Shown piece after piece: positions 28,657 to 39,033 of a DNA stretch of 64,000 bases. The position numbers and the translations under genes are program-made. Source of the DNA: Streptomyces sp. NBC_00287. GTDB lineage: Bacteria; Actinomycetota; Actinomycetes; Streptomycetales; Streptomycetaceae. The stretch lies in the NCBI RefSeq assembly GCF_036173105.1, contig NZ_CP108053.1:6572001-6636000 (forward strand), written 5' to 3'. The number at the start of each line of letters is the position of its first letter. The first letter of the stretch is position 1. Below the pieces are notes generated by a model that saw nothing but the letters and a program-made list of their open reading frames with translations, searched no databases and was not told where the DNA came from.

Positions 28657-28713
28657 GGCACACTCCGGGTAAATGCAAGGGAAAAGGTTGAGCGTGCGAC
28701 GACCGTAGCATGA

Positions 28714-28728
28714 TGACAATCATTTTCA
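28714..28728 (-). promoter_or_regulatory. Zur/Fur-type operator over the ABC importer promoter
   Basis: On the minus strand the 15-mer reads TGAAAATGATTGTCA, a 7-1-7 inverted repeat with one mismatch (TGAAAAT against TGACAAT). This matches the form of actinobacterial Zur boxes as I remember them. It covers the candidate -35 CTGAAA (28729-28724), with a -10 TACGGT at 28707-28702 after 16 bp. The binding-protein start lies about 50 bp further on. Confidence 0.6.
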
Positions 28729-28754
28729 GAAGCGTGGTTCGTTGTGCGGAACGG

Positions 28755-29924
28755 CTACAGCCGCGCCCCCTTCAGCGCCATGTGCAGCAGCAGCCGGTCC
28801 TCGCCGTCGTCCAGGTCGAGACCCGTCAACTGCTCGACGCGGGACAGGCGGTAGTAGAGGGTCTGCCGGTGGATGCCGAGCTCGGCGGCCGTCCGCGCCG
28901 CCTGTCCGGCACAGTCGAGATAGACCTCGGCGGTGCGGGCGAGTTCACGGTGAGCGGGGGAGAGGAGCGGGGTCACCGCCGGATCGTGCGCCGTCTCCGG
29001 GGGCAGCGCGGTCAGCAGGCGGTACGGGCCGATGCGGGCCCACTCCGCGACAGGCCCGAGTCGCGGCTCGGCCAGCACCGCACGCGCCGCGGCCGACGCC
29101 TCCCGCCAGGCCGCCCCCAACTCCACGAGCCCGGCCCGCGCGGCCGCGATACCCGCGCCCCCGCGTCCACCCGCCCGCTCCAGCAGCCGTCCGGCCGCGG
29201 AAGTCGCCGGAGTCAGCACCTCCGGGGACCGCAGCCGGATCAGCAACGCCAGCGAGTGGGCCGTCGTCCCCCACGGCACCGTGCACAACGCCGTCGCACC
29301 CGGCACCGTACGCACCGACGGGGCGTCGTCCGGGTCGGCCGACGGCCAGGGGGCGACGCAGACGACCGTATGAAGGGAGTCGGCGCGGGCGCCGAGGGCG
29401 GTGCGGAGTTCGGCGACGGCCATGTCGCGCTGCCAGTCGCGCTCGGCGGTGAGGACGGCCCGCAGCTCCCGGGTGAGGTCGGCGCCGTGCTGGGCCTCGT
29501 CGGCGAGCAGGTTGCCGATGCGGACGGTGACGTCCATCGCGGCGGCCAGTTGGCGGTCGGTGGGGCCCGGATCGTCGTCCAGGAGCCAGACGTAACCGAG
29601 GACGACGCCCCGATGGCGTACCGGCAGACAGATCCGGCCGCGATAGACGCCGGCCTCCGGGGTGGGCGGGATCCGGACGGGGGCGCTGGCGCGGGTGATG
29701 CCGAAGCCCTCGAACCAGGCGCGGACGGCGGCCGTGGAGCGGCGGGTCAGGATCGAGCGGGTGCGCACGGGATCCAGCGCGGAGGCGTCCAGCTCGCCCT
29801 CGCTGTCGTACGCGCCGAAGGCGATCAGCTCGAAGTCGCGGTTCTCCAGGGTCGCGGGGGCGCCGAGCAGTGCCGAAATCTCGTCGACCAGCTCCTGGTA
29901 GTCACCCTTGAATTCCGACGTCAC
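28755..29924 (-). CDS. PucR/CdaR-family regulator, probable activator of proline catabolism
   Basis: About 389 residues from GTG 29924 (GGGAG upstream); in-frame ATGs at 29942 and 29963 are possible, but the latter sits inside a palindrome. A GAF-like N-terminal half ([19 protein letters not shown]) is followed by a central CdaR-type domain and a C-terminal helix-turn-helix: [20 protein letters not shown] then [20 protein letters not shown]. PucR proteins sense small nitrogen compounds and usually activate neighbouring catabolic genes. It is divergent from proline dehydrogenase and P5C dehydrogenase, as I recall for the corresponding S. coelicolor regulator. Confidence 0.82.
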   Translation of the reverse strand: MTSEFKGDYQELVDEISALLGAPATLENRDFELIAFGAYDSEGELDASALDPVRTRSILTRRSTAAVRAWFEGFGITRASAPVRIPPTPEAGVYRGRICLPVRHRGVVLGYVWLLDDDPGPTDRQLAAAMDVTVRIGNLLADEAQHGADLTRELRAVLTAERDWQRDMAVAELRTALGARADSLHTVVCVAPWPSADPDDAPSVRTVPGATALCTVPWGTTAHSLALLIRLRSPEVLTPATSAAGRLLERAGGRGGAGIAAARAGLVELGAAWREASAAARAVLAEPRLGPVAEWARIGPYRLLTALPPETAHDPAVTPLLSPAHRELARTAEVYLDCAGQAARTAAELGIHRQTLYYRLSRVEQLTGLDLDDGEDRLLLHMALKGARL

Positions 29925-29954
29925 TCGGGCATTCTCCCGCATTTTCCGGGGTCC

Positions 29955-29972
29955 CTCATACATCTGTATGAG
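29955..29972. promoter_or_regulatory. perfect 18-bp palindrome, candidate regulator operator
   Basis: CTCATACATCTGTATGAG: 8-bp perfect arms around TC, in the divergent region between the PucR-type gene and proline dehydrogenase. Its position just upstream of the regulator start suits autoregulation. Confidence 0.55.
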
Positions 29973-30052
29973 ATCTGCGGCACGGATGCGTGACAGCTGT
30001 CGATGGCCGACGATCGGAGGGATCCTTAGGTTTCACGGTGGTTCTCCGTGCT

Positions 30053-30073
30053 GTACCCCAAGCGTTGGGTTAC
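30053..30073. promoter_or_regulatory. second palindrome upstream of proline dehydrogenase
   Basis: CCCAA-GCG-TTGGG (30057-30069) extended by GTA/TAC on the outside. It lies 33 bp before the GTG of the proline dehydrogenase gene and could be an operator or a leader hairpin. Shorter palindromes GACAGCTGTC (29992-30001) and CCGACGATCGG (30008-30018) are nearby. Confidence 0.45.
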
Positions 30074-30105
30074 GGCCTGTTTCTGATGGTTTGTGGAGGT
30101 GCCCC

Positions 30106-31032
30106 GTGCTGGGTCCCGTGATTCTCGCCGCGTCGCGCAGCGACCGGATGCGACGTCTGGTCTCGGCGGCCCCGGTCACCAAGCAGGTCGTCGACCGCTT
30201 CATCCCCGGCGAGACCGTGGACGAGATCGTCCCGATCATCGAGGACCTCACGGCCAAGGGCCTGGAGCTGACCATGGACGTGGTCGGCGAGGACATCACC
30301 AACCCCGAGCAGGCCGAGGCCGCCCGCGACGCCTATCTGGAGCTGATCGACCGGCTCAAGGGCCTGGACCTCGGGACGCGGGCCGAGGTGTCCGTGAAGC
30401 TGTCGATGTTCGGCCAGGCGCTGCCCGGCGGCCACGAGCTCGCGCTCGCGAACGTCCGCCCGGTCGTCGAGGCCGCCGCCGCCATCGGCACCACGGTCAC
30501 CCTCGACGCGGAGGACCACACCACCCTCGACTCGATGTTCGCCATCCACGAGGAGCTGCGGAAGGACTTCCCGCAGACCGGCTGCGTCATCCAGGCCTAC
30601 CTGTTCCGCACCGAGGCCGACGCCCGCCGCCTCGCCGCGAACGGCAGCCGGGTCCGGATCGTCAAGGGCGCCTACAAGGAGCCCGCCGAGGTCGCGTACC
30701 AGGACAAGGCCGAGATCGACAAGGCGTACGTCCGCATCACGCGCATCCTGATGGAGGGCTCCGGGTACCCGATGATCGGGTCCCACGACCCGCGTCTGAT
30801 CTCCATCGCCCAGGAGCTGGCCCACCGCGCCGGGCGCAAGCCGGCCGAGTACGAGTTCCAGATGCTGTACGGCATCCGCAGCGAGGAGCACCTGCGCCTG
30901 GCCGCCGAGGGCCACCGCATGCGCGTCTACACGGCGTACGGCACCGACTGGTACGGCTACTTCATGCGCCGCCTGGCGGAGAAGCCGGCGAACCTGCGCT
31001 TCTTCGTCCGCTCGATGATCACCAAGGGCTGA
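30106..31032 (+). CDS. proline dehydrogenase (FAD, monofunctional)
   Basis: 308 residues from GTG 30106 with GGAGG 6 nt upstream; the longer in-frame start at 29908 is rejected. TIM-barrel PRODH features: KLSMFGQALPGGHELALANV, LDAEDHTTLDSMFAIHEEL, VIQAYLFRTEADARRLAANG, RIVKGAYKEPAEVAY, and the C-terminal YGTDWYGYFMRRLAEKPAN where the paired Arg residues hold the proline carboxylate. It oxidises proline to pyrroline-5-carboxylate at the membrane. In actinobacteria this enzyme is separate from P5C dehydrogenase rather than a PutA fusion, as seen here with the partner 40 nt downstream. Likely controlled by the divergent PucR-type regulator. Confidence 0.93.
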   Translation: MLGPVILAASRSDRMRRLVSAAPVTKQVVDRFIPGETVDEIVPIIEDLTAKGLELTMDVVGEDITNPEQAEAARDAYLELIDRLKGLDLGTRAEVSVKLSMFGQALPGGHELALANVRPVVEAAAAIGTTVTLDAEDHTTLDSMFAIHEELRKDFPQTGCVIQAYLFRTEADARRLAANGSRVRIVKGAYKEPAEVAYQDKAEIDKAYVRITRILMEGSGYPMIGSHDPRLISIAQELAHRAGRKPAEYEFQMLYGIRSEEHLRLAAEGHRMRVYTAYGTDWYGYFMRRLAEKPANLRFFVRSMITKG

Positions 31033-31072
31033 GCCCGAAACACCCGCTCAAGTACAAGGAGTTACGGATCTT

Positions 31073-32704
<1,632 letters not shown>

Positions 32705-32720
32705 TCCCCAACGAGCGGTG

Positions 32721-32750
32721 ACGGGCCGGGTCCTACGGGACCCGGCCCGT
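32721..32750. terminator. terminator of the proline catabolic operon
   Basis: 13-bp perfect stem ACGGGCCGGGTCC/GGACCCGGCCCGT with a TACG loop, 17 nt after the stop. The convergent small gene ends at 32765, so the hairpin can work in both directions. Confidence 0.85.
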
Positions 32751-32764
32751 TCGCGTCTGTGGGG

Positions 32765-32971
32765 CTACTCGGCGATCTCCGTGCGCTCCCACCACTCGTA
32801 GACCGGCAGTCGGCCCTGTGGGGTGTTGTCGGCGCGTGATGTCGGGCGGAAGTGTTCGTAGCCGCCGCGGAGCTTGATCTTCACATCGGGCCCCGGGGCC
32901 GGGGGCGGGACGATGCGCTCGGGCAGGTCGTCCGGGCCGCCTTCGAGAAGCACTTTCTCCGTGTCGTTCAT
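32765..32971 (-). CDS. DUF5988-type small protein, 68 aa
   Basis: From the ATG at 32971 the peptide reads MNDTEKVLLEGGPDDLPERI, then a Pro-rich stretch, then LRGGYEHFRPTSR and a C-terminal VYEWWERTEIAE. The Gly-Gly-Tyr-Glu-His-Phe core is what I associate with DUF5988 proteins, often encoded near specialised-metabolite or regulatory genes in actinobacteria. GTG 32998 is an alternative start that would add nine residues. No known activity. Confidence 0.65.
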   Translation of the reverse strand: MNDTEKVLLEGGPDDLPERIVPPPAPGPDVKIKLRGGYEHFRPTSRADNTPQGRLPVYEWWERTEIAE

Positions 32972-33225
32972 GAGCCTCACCGTTCCCCTCACCACCACGG
33001 TACCCAGTTCGCCGTCTCAGATAGTAGGAAGTCCGAGTAATTGTGGAGACAGGAGCGCGTCCCTCCCTTAAGTTTGTAGGAGCCGAACGTCTCGCTCGAT
33101 CAAGCGAATGGCGGTCGTGAGCCGGGCCCCGTGCAGGCAACCCCTGTGGCACCGCTCCCCGCCCCACCCGGCGTCTCGTACCCCCCTCTTCCGCACTCCC
33201 GGATTGTTGAAGGAGTCGATTTCCC

Positions 33226-33354
33226 ATGGCCGAGACGACCGCCCGCCGAGTCCGTCATCTGTCCCGTTCGAGCGAGTCCGACCGCAAGAATGCCGCCGCT
33301 GCCCTGCAGCGCGCCCTCGACCGCCGTGACAACGGCGGCGCCACCGGCCACTGA
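33226..33354 (+). CDS. small conserved-looking protein, 42 aa
   Basis: ATG 33226 with AAGGAGT at 33210-33216, a near-ideal ribosome-binding site. The peptide starts MAETTARRVRHLSRSSESDR and ends in LDRRDNGGATGH: basic, helical, no membrane segment. Codon bias is Streptomyces-like despite the short length. Function unknown. It is preceded by 250 bp without other genes, including an AT-richer patch at 33005-33075 that could hold its promoter. Confidence 0.6.
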   Translation: MAETTARRVRHLSRSSESDRKNAAAALQRALDRRDNGGATGH

Positions 33355-33403
33355 GCCGACCCCATACGCCGGGAGCCGCACCCGCGCGAGGTGCGGCGCG
33401 GGC

Positions 33404-34954
33404 TCATGCTCCGCGCCGCACCTCGAAATGGTCGATGCGCTTCCCGTCGTGAGCCAGTGCCGACACCTTGAGGCGTGGCCGCGCGCCGCTCTCCGCCTCC
33501 ACCTTCAGGACCGAGAAGCCCCGGTAGCGCACCCGCGACCACTCCACGGTCTCGTGCTTCGCGGACCGTGACTTGGTCCACTGGAAGGTGTCCACCGACT
33601 CGACGTCCTGGACGCGGCCCTCGTAGCTCTCCGCCACGCCCGCCGGGAAGCCGTACAGATCCTTGCCGCCCCCGCCGGCCGTGACGTACACGATGCCGTC
33701 CCGCGACGGGTCCGTGGCCGCGCCGATCGGCACCGGGCGGCCCACCTCGCCGTTCTTGATGGCGTCGGTCCGCTCGTAGACGTGGTTGTGGCCGTTGATC
33801 ACCAGATCCACCTGGTGCTCGGCGAACAGCGGCAGCCACTCCGCCCGCACCCCGCCGTCCGAGGCGTGCGACGAAGTCGAGTACGTGCAGTGGTGGAAGA
33901 AGACCACGACGAAGTCCACCGCCGCCGAGGCCCGTAGCTCGCGCAGGCGCTCATCCAGCCACTTCGTCTGGCGGCCCTGCGTGTGTCCGAGGTTCGCCGG
34001 GATCTCGTACGACACGTCGTTCGCGTCCAGCGCCACGAAGCCGACGTTGCCGTAGACGAAGGAGTACACCCCGGGTGCCGTACGCGGGTCGAAGCCGCTG
34101 TCCGGGAGGCTGAAGCGGGCCAACTGGCCGCCATAGCCGTCCGGTGAGTACCAGGCCTCCATGTCGTGGTTGCCGGTCGTCACCATCCACGGCACGGTCT
34201 TCGCGACCGGCTCGTTCTGCTTGAGGAACAGATCCCAGAACCCGGGGTCGTAGCCGTCCGAAGTCTCGCCCCGGCCCTTGACGTTGGCGTAGCAGATGTC
34301 ACCGGCGTGCAGATGGAAGGCCGGGTCCTGACGCAGCAACAGCTGGTCGCTCGCCTCGGCCGCGTCGCTGACGCCCTGGTCGCCGAAGGCCGTGAACACG
34401 AAGGACTCCGGGTTCGCCGGCGCCGTACGGAAGGAGGAGACCGTCGAGCGGTGCGGGGCGGAGGCGGGGTCGAAGCCGTCGTGGCCCACGCCGTAGTAGT
34501 ACGTCGTGCCGGGCAGCAGGTCGTCCAGCGCCGCGTGGACGTAGTACTGCTCCAGCGCCGGCCGCACCCCCTGCACGCCCGGCGTGTGCAGATCGCGGAT
34601 CTCGGCCTCCACCTTGCGGCCCAGTTCGTCGGGGCGTGCACCGATGCGTATGTACGGCTTCTTCACCGCGGCCGGGACCTGCCAGGAGATCCGCATCTGG
34701 GTGCGCGGGTCGGCGCCGAAGGCGAGGTGGCGGCCGAAGGGCGTGACCGCCGAGCCGGGGACCTCGGTGGTCGCGGAGGACTTCGGCGTGGCGGTGTCCG
34801 AACCCGAGCATCCGGTCAGCAGACCGCCCGCCACCGCGCCCGCCGTCACCAGCGCGCGGCGCCGGGTCAGCTTCGTGCGCGCGTACTCGTACTGCTCGGC
34901 CATGCTCATCCGGCGCGCGAGCTGCGGCGGAATACCGATGTCGGGGAGGTCCAT
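33404..34954 (-). CDS. purple acid phosphatase-like metallophosphoesterase, Tat lipoprotein
   Basis: 516 residues. Near the N-terminus LTRRRALVTAGAVAGGLLTGC combines a twin-arginine motif with a lipobox split here as TRRRALVTAG and LLTGC, so it is probably Tat-exported and lipid-anchored. A fibronectin-like N-domain follows. The five metallophosphatase motifs are complete: FTAFGDQGV, HAGDICYAN, TTGNHDME, VVFFHHCTYS and INGHNHVYER. Purple acid phosphatases use a Fe/Mn or Fe/Zn pair to release phosphate from esters; phosphodiesters are also possible. The start at 34954 has only a weak ribosome site; ATG at residue 16 is an alternative. Monocistronic and divergent from leuB. Confidence 0.88.
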   Translation of the reverse strand: MDLPDIGIPPQLARRMSMAEQYEYARTKLTRRRALVTAGAVAGGLLTGCSGSDTATPKSSATTEVPGSAVTPFGRHLAFGADPRTQMRISWQVPAAVKKPYIRIGARPDELGRKVEAEIRDLHTPGVQGVRPALEQYYVHAALDDLLPGTTYYYGVGHDGFDPASAPHRSTVSSFRTAPANPESFVFTAFGDQGVSDAAEASDQLLLRQDPAFHLHAGDICYANVKGRGETSDGYDPGFWDLFLKQNEPVAKTVPWMVTTGNHDMEAWYSPDGYGGQLARFSLPDSGFDPRTAPGVYSFVYGNVGFVALDANDVSYEIPANLGHTQGRQTKWLDERLRELRASAAVDFVVVFFHHCTYSTSSHASDGGVRAEWLPLFAEHQVDLVINGHNHVYERTDAIKNGEVGRPVPIGAATDPSRDGIVYVTAGGGGKDLYGFPAGVAESYEGRVQDVESVDTFQWTKSRSAKHETVEWSRVRYRGFSVLKVEAESGARPRLKVSALAHDGKRIDHFEVRRGA

Positions 34955-35095
34955 GGCCCTGAACTTCCCAGCGAAGCCCAACACCCGCCATACGTACGGG
35001 TGAACGGAAACTGACACGATGGAGTTACCGCTGGTCGGCTGTCCGTATCGCGGACGCGGCATGTCATCCCATGGGACGCGGAGTAGGGTGCCGAC

Positions 35096-36139
35096 ATGTC
35101 TCGCAGCCTCAATCTCGCAGTGATCCCCGGTGACGGCATCGGCCAGGAGGTCGTGGCCGAAGGTCTCAAGGTCCTCTCCGCCGTCCTTCCGCAGGATGTG
35201 AAGCTGGAGACCAAGGAGTACGACTTCGGCGCCCAGCGCTACCACGCCACCGGTGAGACCCTCACCGACGCCGACGCCGAGGCGCTGAAGAAGCACGACG
35301 CCATCCTGCTCGGCGCGATCGGTGACCCCTCGGTCCCGTCCGGCGTCCTCGAGCGCGGCTTCCTGCTCAAGCTCCGCTTCCTCTTCGACCACCACGTCAA
35401 CCTGCGTCCGTCGAAGCTCCTTCCGGGTGTCGCCACCCCGCTGGCGGGCGAGCCGTCGATCGACTTCGTCGTCGTCCGCGAGGGCACCGAGGGCCCCTAC
35501 ACCGGCAACGGCGGCACCATCCGCAAGGGCACCCCGCACGAGGTCGCCACCGAGGTCTCCGTGAACACGGCCTTCGGTGTCGAGCGGGTCGTCCGGGACG
35601 CCTTCGCCCGTGCCCAGGCCCGGCCGCGCAAGAAGCTCGCGCTGATCCACAAGAACAACGTGCTGACCTTCGCCGGTCACCTGTGGACGAACATCTTCAA
35701 CAAGGTGGCCGAGGAGTTCCCCGACGTCACCACCGAGTACATGCACGTCGACGCGGCGACCATCTACCTGGTCACCCAGCCCGAGCGCTTCGACGTCATC
35801 GTCACCGACAACCTCTTCGGCGACATCATCACCGACCTCGCCGCGGCCGTCTCCGGCGGCATCGGCGTCGCCGCGAGCGGGAACATCAACCCGAGCGGCG
35901 AGTTCCCGTCCATGTTCGAGCCCGTGCACGGCTCGGCCCCGGACATCGCGGGCCAGGGCAAGGCCGACCCCACCGCCACGGTCCTGTCCGTCGCCCTGCT
36001 GCTGCGCCACCTCGGCTACGAGGCCGAGGCCGCCCGTATCGACGAAGCGGTCTCCGTCGACCTCGCCGAGCGCACCGGCAAGCCCGCCCGCTCCACCGCG
36101 GAGATCGGCGACGCGCTCGCGGTACGCGTAGCCGGCTGA
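35096..36139 (+). CDS. leuB: 3-isopropylmalate dehydrogenase
   Basis: 347 residues starting at ATG 35096. Opening [20 protein letters not shown], substrate-binding Arg in the [17 protein letters not shown] region, [17 protein letters not shown], catalytic Lys/Tyr region [19 protein letters not shown], metal-binding Asp residues in [20 protein letters not shown] and the NAD segment [20 protein letters not shown]. Oxidatively decarboxylates 3-isopropylmalate in leucine synthesis. It stands alone, followed by a terminator, with ilvE about 240 bp downstream. The other leucine genes (leuA, leuCD) are not in the window. Confidence 0.96.
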   Translation: MSRSLNLAVIPGDGIGQEVVAEGLKVLSAVLPQDVKLETKEYDFGAQRYHATGETLTDADAEALKKHDAILLGAIGDPSVPSGVLERGFLLKLRFLFDHHVNLRPSKLLPGVATPLAGEPSIDFVVVREGTEGPYTGNGGTIRKGTPHEVATEVSVNTAFGVERVVRDAFARAQARPRKKLALIHKNNVLTFAGHLWTNIFNKVAEEFPDVTTEYMHVDAATIYLVTQPERFDVIVTDNLFGDIITDLAAAVSGGIGVAASGNINPSGEFPSMFEPVHGSAPDIAGQGKADPTATVLSVALLLRHLGYEAEAARIDEAVSVDLAERTGKPARSTAEIGDALAVRVAG

Positions 36140-36153
36140 CCCCGCCGCGCTCC

Positions 36154-36184
36154 AAGCCGCCGGGTCTCAAACGCCCGGCGGCTT
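36154..36184 (+). terminator. leuB terminator
   Basis: 11-bp perfect stem AAGCCGCCGGG/CCCGGCGGCTT with a 9-nt loop, starting 15 nt after the leuB stop. Confidence 0.8.
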
Positions 36185-36239
36185 CCCCATGTCCGCCGCC
36201 GGGTGCGACCATCGATCCCTGGGCCGCATTCACGCCGTT

Positions 36240-36268
36240 TTCTTCCTCGGCACACCGCGCGCGATAAT
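36240..36268 (+). promoter_or_regulatory. candidate ilvE promoter
   Basis: -10 GATAAT (36263-36268) with TTCTTC (36240-36245) 17 bp upstream. The -10 is a strong match; the -35 is poor. A start near 36275 would place the upstream ORF at 36287 as the first translated element. Confidence 0.45.
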
Positions 36269-36286
36269 CGAACGCGGAGCCGCGGA

Positions 36287-36379
36287 ATGAGGGAATGCTC
36301 GGACGTCCTAGCACTGGCCACTGGCAGTACTGGCGTGAGCGCGGCCCGTCACACACAACCGGTGAAGGACAACTACTGA
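36287..36379 (+). CDS. candidate leader ORF coupled to ilvE (30 aa)
   Basis: ATG 36287 is preceded by GGAG 7 nt upstream. The reading [20 protein letters not shown] continues to a TGA whose last base is the first base of the ilvE ATG (TGATG). It carries a Val-Leu-Ala-Leu run. The TGATG junction suggests translational coupling. No terminator hairpin lies between it and ilvE, so this would not be a classic attenuator. It could be chance; conservation would decide. Confidence 0.4.
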   Translation: MRECSDVLALATGSTGVSAARHTQPVKDNY

Positions 36380-37467
36380 TGACGACGCCCACGATCGAGC
36401 TCAAGCCCTCGGCCTCGCCACTCTCCGATGCCGAGCGCGCGGCACTGCTGGCCAACCCGGGGTTCGGCCGCCACTTCACCGACCACATGGTGACCATCAA
36501 GTGGACCGAAGGCCGCGGCTGGCACGACGGCCAGCTCGTCCCGTACGCGGCGATCTCCCTCGACCCGGCCAGCATGGTCCTGCACTACGCGCAGGAGATC
36601 TTCGAGGGCCTCAAGGCCTATCGCCAGCCCGACGGCTCCGTCGCCACCTTCCGCCCGGACAAGAACGCCAAGCGCTTCCAGGCCTCCGCCCGCCGCCTCG
36701 GTATGCCCGAGCTTCCGGTCGAGACGTTCATCGAGGCCTGCGACGCGCTGGTCAAGCAGGACGAGGCCTGGGTCCCGGCGCACGGCGGCGAGGAGTCCCT
36801 CTACCTGCGTCCGTTCATGATCGCGACCGAGGTCGGGCTCGGGGTGAAGCCGGCCAACGACTATCTGTTCCTCGTCATCGCCTCCCCGGCCGGCGCCTAC
36901 TTCCCGGGCGGCGTCCAGCCGGTCTCCATCTGGGTCTCCGAGGACCACGTCCGCGCGGTGCCCGGTGGCATGGGCGACGCGAAGACCGGCGGCAACTACG
37001 CCGCGTCGCTGCTCGCGCAGGCGGAGGCCGCGGCGAAGGGGTGCGCACAGGTCTGCTACCTCGACGCGGTCGAGCGCAAGTGGGTCGAGGAACTCGGCGG
37101 GATGAACCTGTACTTCGTGTACGGCAACAAGATCATCACCCCGACCCTCACCGGGTCCATCCTGGAGGGCGTCACCCGTGACTCCCTGCTCTCCGTCGCC
37201 CGTGACCTCGGGTACGAGGCAGAGGAGGGCCGGATCTCCGTCGACCAGTGGCAGCGGGACTCCGAGAACGGCACGCTGACCGAGGTGTTCGCCTGCGGTA
37301 CGGCGGCGGTGATCACGCCGGTCGGCACGGTGAAGCGGACCGGGGCGGAGTGGACGCAGTCGGGCGGGGAGCCCGGCGAGGTCACGCTGCGACTTCGCCA
37401 GGCTCTGCTCGACATCCAGCGAGGCACTGCCGTGGACCAGCACGGGTGGATGCACCCTCTGGGTTAA
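36379..37467 (+). CDS. ilvE: branched-chain amino acid aminotransferase
   Basis: 362 residues from ATG 36379 (GAAGGA 10 nt upstream); the frame is open to 36295 but the added residues look non-coding. Class IV aminotransferase: [36 protein letters not shown], the PLP Lys in [37 protein letters not shown] and the C-terminal [17 protein letters not shown]. It performs the final transamination for Val, Leu and Ile and the first step of their breakdown. It belongs to the longer bacterial/eukaryotic BCAT2-like group. Convergent with the NCS1 permease. Confidence 0.95.
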   Translation: MTTPTIELKPSASPLSDAERAALLANPGFGRHFTDHMVTIKWTEGRGWHDGQLVPYAAISLDPASMVLHYAQEIFEGLKAYRQPDGSVATFRPDKNAKRFQASARRLGMPELPVETFIEACDALVKQDEAWVPAHGGEESLYLRPFMIATEVGLGVKPANDYLFLVIASPAGAYFPGGVQPVSIWVSEDHVRAVPGGMGDAKTGGNYAASLLAQAEAAAKGCAQVCYLDAVERKWVEELGGMNLYFVYGNKIITPTLTGSILEGVTRDSLLSVARDLGYEAEEGRISVDQWQRDSENGTLTEVFACGTAAVITPVGTVKRTGAEWTQSGGEPGEVTLRLRQALLDIQRGTAVDQHGWMHPLG

Positions 37468-37491
37468 GGCACCCGGCGTCGGCGCGGGCGT

Positions 37492-37559
37492 CTGGGGGCT
37501 GCCGCCCCCAGGCCCCCGCTTCGGCCTAAACGGCCTCGTCCTCAAACGCCGGACGGGCT
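37492..37559. repeat. intergenic palindromic repeat, copy A
   Basis: 68-bp element: a CTGGGGGC/GCCCCCAG hairpin with loop TGCC (37492-37511), then a GCTTCGGCC segment, then CCTCGTCCTCAAACGCCGG and ACGGGCT. The same string recurs at 46465-46533 with a handful of changes. Its right part overlaps the stop and last ten codons of the NCS1 permease gene. Confidence 0.8.
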
Positions 37560-38959
37560 GGAAGGGCGACCCCCGCCGCCTCAATGCCCGGCGTCAGCAG
37601 CGCGTACGCCACACCCGCCACCAGCCCCGACAGCAGGAAACTGCAGTCCACCCCACCCGTCACCGCCACCAACGGCCCCTCGTACGACGGCAGCGCCACC
37701 GCGAGCACCCCGACCGTCGCCCCCAGCGCCCAGGACACTGTCGCCGGGATGTTCCAGCCGCCCCGGAACCAGTAGATCCCGCCCCGTGAGCGGCGGTTGA
37801 AGACCTGGAGGGCCTGCGCGTCGTACTGTCCGCGACAGCGGGCGAAGCCGATCAGTGTGATCACCGCCCAGGGCGTGCCGATCGCCGTCAGCAGGAGGAC
37901 GAAGGACGTCATCGCGTCCTGGGCCGTCGAGGCGTAGTGGCCGACGAAGACGCAGACCGTGGCGACGACCGCGACCGTGTAGGTGGCCGTGGCCCGGGAG
38001 GCGCGCGGCAGGATGGCGTCCAGGTCGAGGCCCATGGAGTACAGCATCAGACCGGCGTTGCCGACCGAGCCGGCGGAGGCGGCGAGCAGCAGGGGGATGA
38101 GGTACCAGGTGGGCGCCGCGTCCACCAGGGGACCGGCGTAGTCGAGGGCCGCGCGGGCCGCGTACGCCGTGAAGGTGCCGAAGAGCTGGGGGATCAGCAG
38201 GCCGAGGGCGAGGCCGAGCCAGGTCGCGTGCAGGACCTTGCGGGAGGAGTGGCGGGCCGGGGAGATGTAGCGGGTGTAGTCGCCGAGCAGCGTGATGAAG
38301 GCGATCGGGCCCGACAGGCCCGCGGCCACCGTCGCGAGCAGCCATGTCGGCCAGAACCCGCCCAGCAGATAGCCGCCGGCCTCGGGGAGCGCGGAGGTGG
38401 TGAAGTCCGGGGCGTAGGCGAAGACGCCGAGCAGCAGCAGGGCCGTCATGCCGACCGCGAGGACGCGGGACATGGCGAGCAGTACGCGATAGCCGTAGAC
38501 CGCGCCCGCGACCGTCGCCGCCGCGAGCAGGCCGTAGACGAGGCCGTAGGAGAGGTCATCGGCGGGGATGCCGAACAGGCGGGTCAGGACGCCGAGCATC
38601 ACATTGCCGCCGATCCATACGGTCAGCGCGGTGTAGCCGAGGGCCAGCAGGAGGCCGACCACCGAGCCGACCAGTCGGCCGCGGACGCCGAACTGGGCGC
38701 CGGAAGAGGTGGACAGGTTCGTCGCCGTGCGCAGGGAGATCAGGGCGAGCGGGGCGGTCAGGGCCGTACCGACGGCGGTGCCCACCAGGATCGAGCTCAC
38801 CGATGCCCACCAGCCGAGGCCGAAGGACGGCGGCAGCCAGCCGAAGACGATCACACCCAGGCAGAGGTTCGACCCGACCAGGATCGAGACGAGGTCACGG
38901 GGCCCGCTGGTGCGTTCCTCGTCGGGGATGGTGTCGACTCCCCGCTGTTCCACCCGCAT
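37526..38959 (-). CDS. NCS1-family nucleobase/allantoin-type permease
   Basis: 477 residues with about 12 spans. Family features: an N-terminal DLVSILVGSNLCLGVIVFG segment, the GARFGVRGR-like ATNLSTSSGAQFGVRGR, a TM6 region WLLATVAAGLSGPIAFITLL with GDYTRYISP, and FGTFTAYAARAALDYAGP. NCS1 carriers take up cytosine, uracil, allantoin or hydantoins with protons or sodium. The last ten residues ARPAFEDEAV come from a dispersed repeat rather than from a family domain. Divergent from the urease-like operon, suggesting shared nitrogen-related control; the cargo cannot be deduced. Confidence 0.83.
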   Translation of the reverse strand: MRVEQRGVDTIPDEERTSGPRDLVSILVGSNLCLGVIVFGWLPPSFGLGWWASVSSILVGTAVGTALTAPLALISLRTATNLSTSSGAQFGVRGRLVGSVVGLLLALGYTALTVWIGGNVMLGVLTRLFGIPADDLSYGLVYGLLAAATVAGAVYGYRVLLAMSRVLAVGMTALLLLGVFAYAPDFTTSALPEAGGYLLGGFWPTWLLATVAAGLSGPIAFITLLGDYTRYISPARHSSRKVLHATWLGLALGLLIPQLFGTFTAYAARAALDYAGPLVDAAPTWYLIPLLLAASAGSVGNAGLMLYSMGLDLDAILPRASRATATYTVAVVATVCVFVGHYASTAQDAMTSFVLLLTAIGTPWAVITLIGFARCRGQYDAQALQVFNRRSRGGIYWFRGGWNIPATVSWALGATVGVLAVALPSYEGPLVAVTGGVDCSFLLSGLVAGVAYALLTPGIEAAGVALPARPAFEDEAV

Positions 38960-39033
38960 ACCTGGTCTCCTTCACCTTGCCCGGCACTTAGAACGTCACT
39001 CAATGTCTGTCACTCGGTGGCTGACGTCAAGGC

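Noticed and set aside
33005-33075. Possible sigma-R or WhiG-type promoter in the AT-richer patch
   Set aside because: No GGAAT-N18-GTT pair or TAAA-N15-GCCGATAA match could be found; left as unassigned.
35019-35123. Possible leader peptide before leuB (Met-Glu-Leu(TTA)-Pro-Leu-Val...)
   Set aside because: The frame has no stop before leuB, no ribosome site and no terminator hairpin, unlike the ilvB and cimA leaders.
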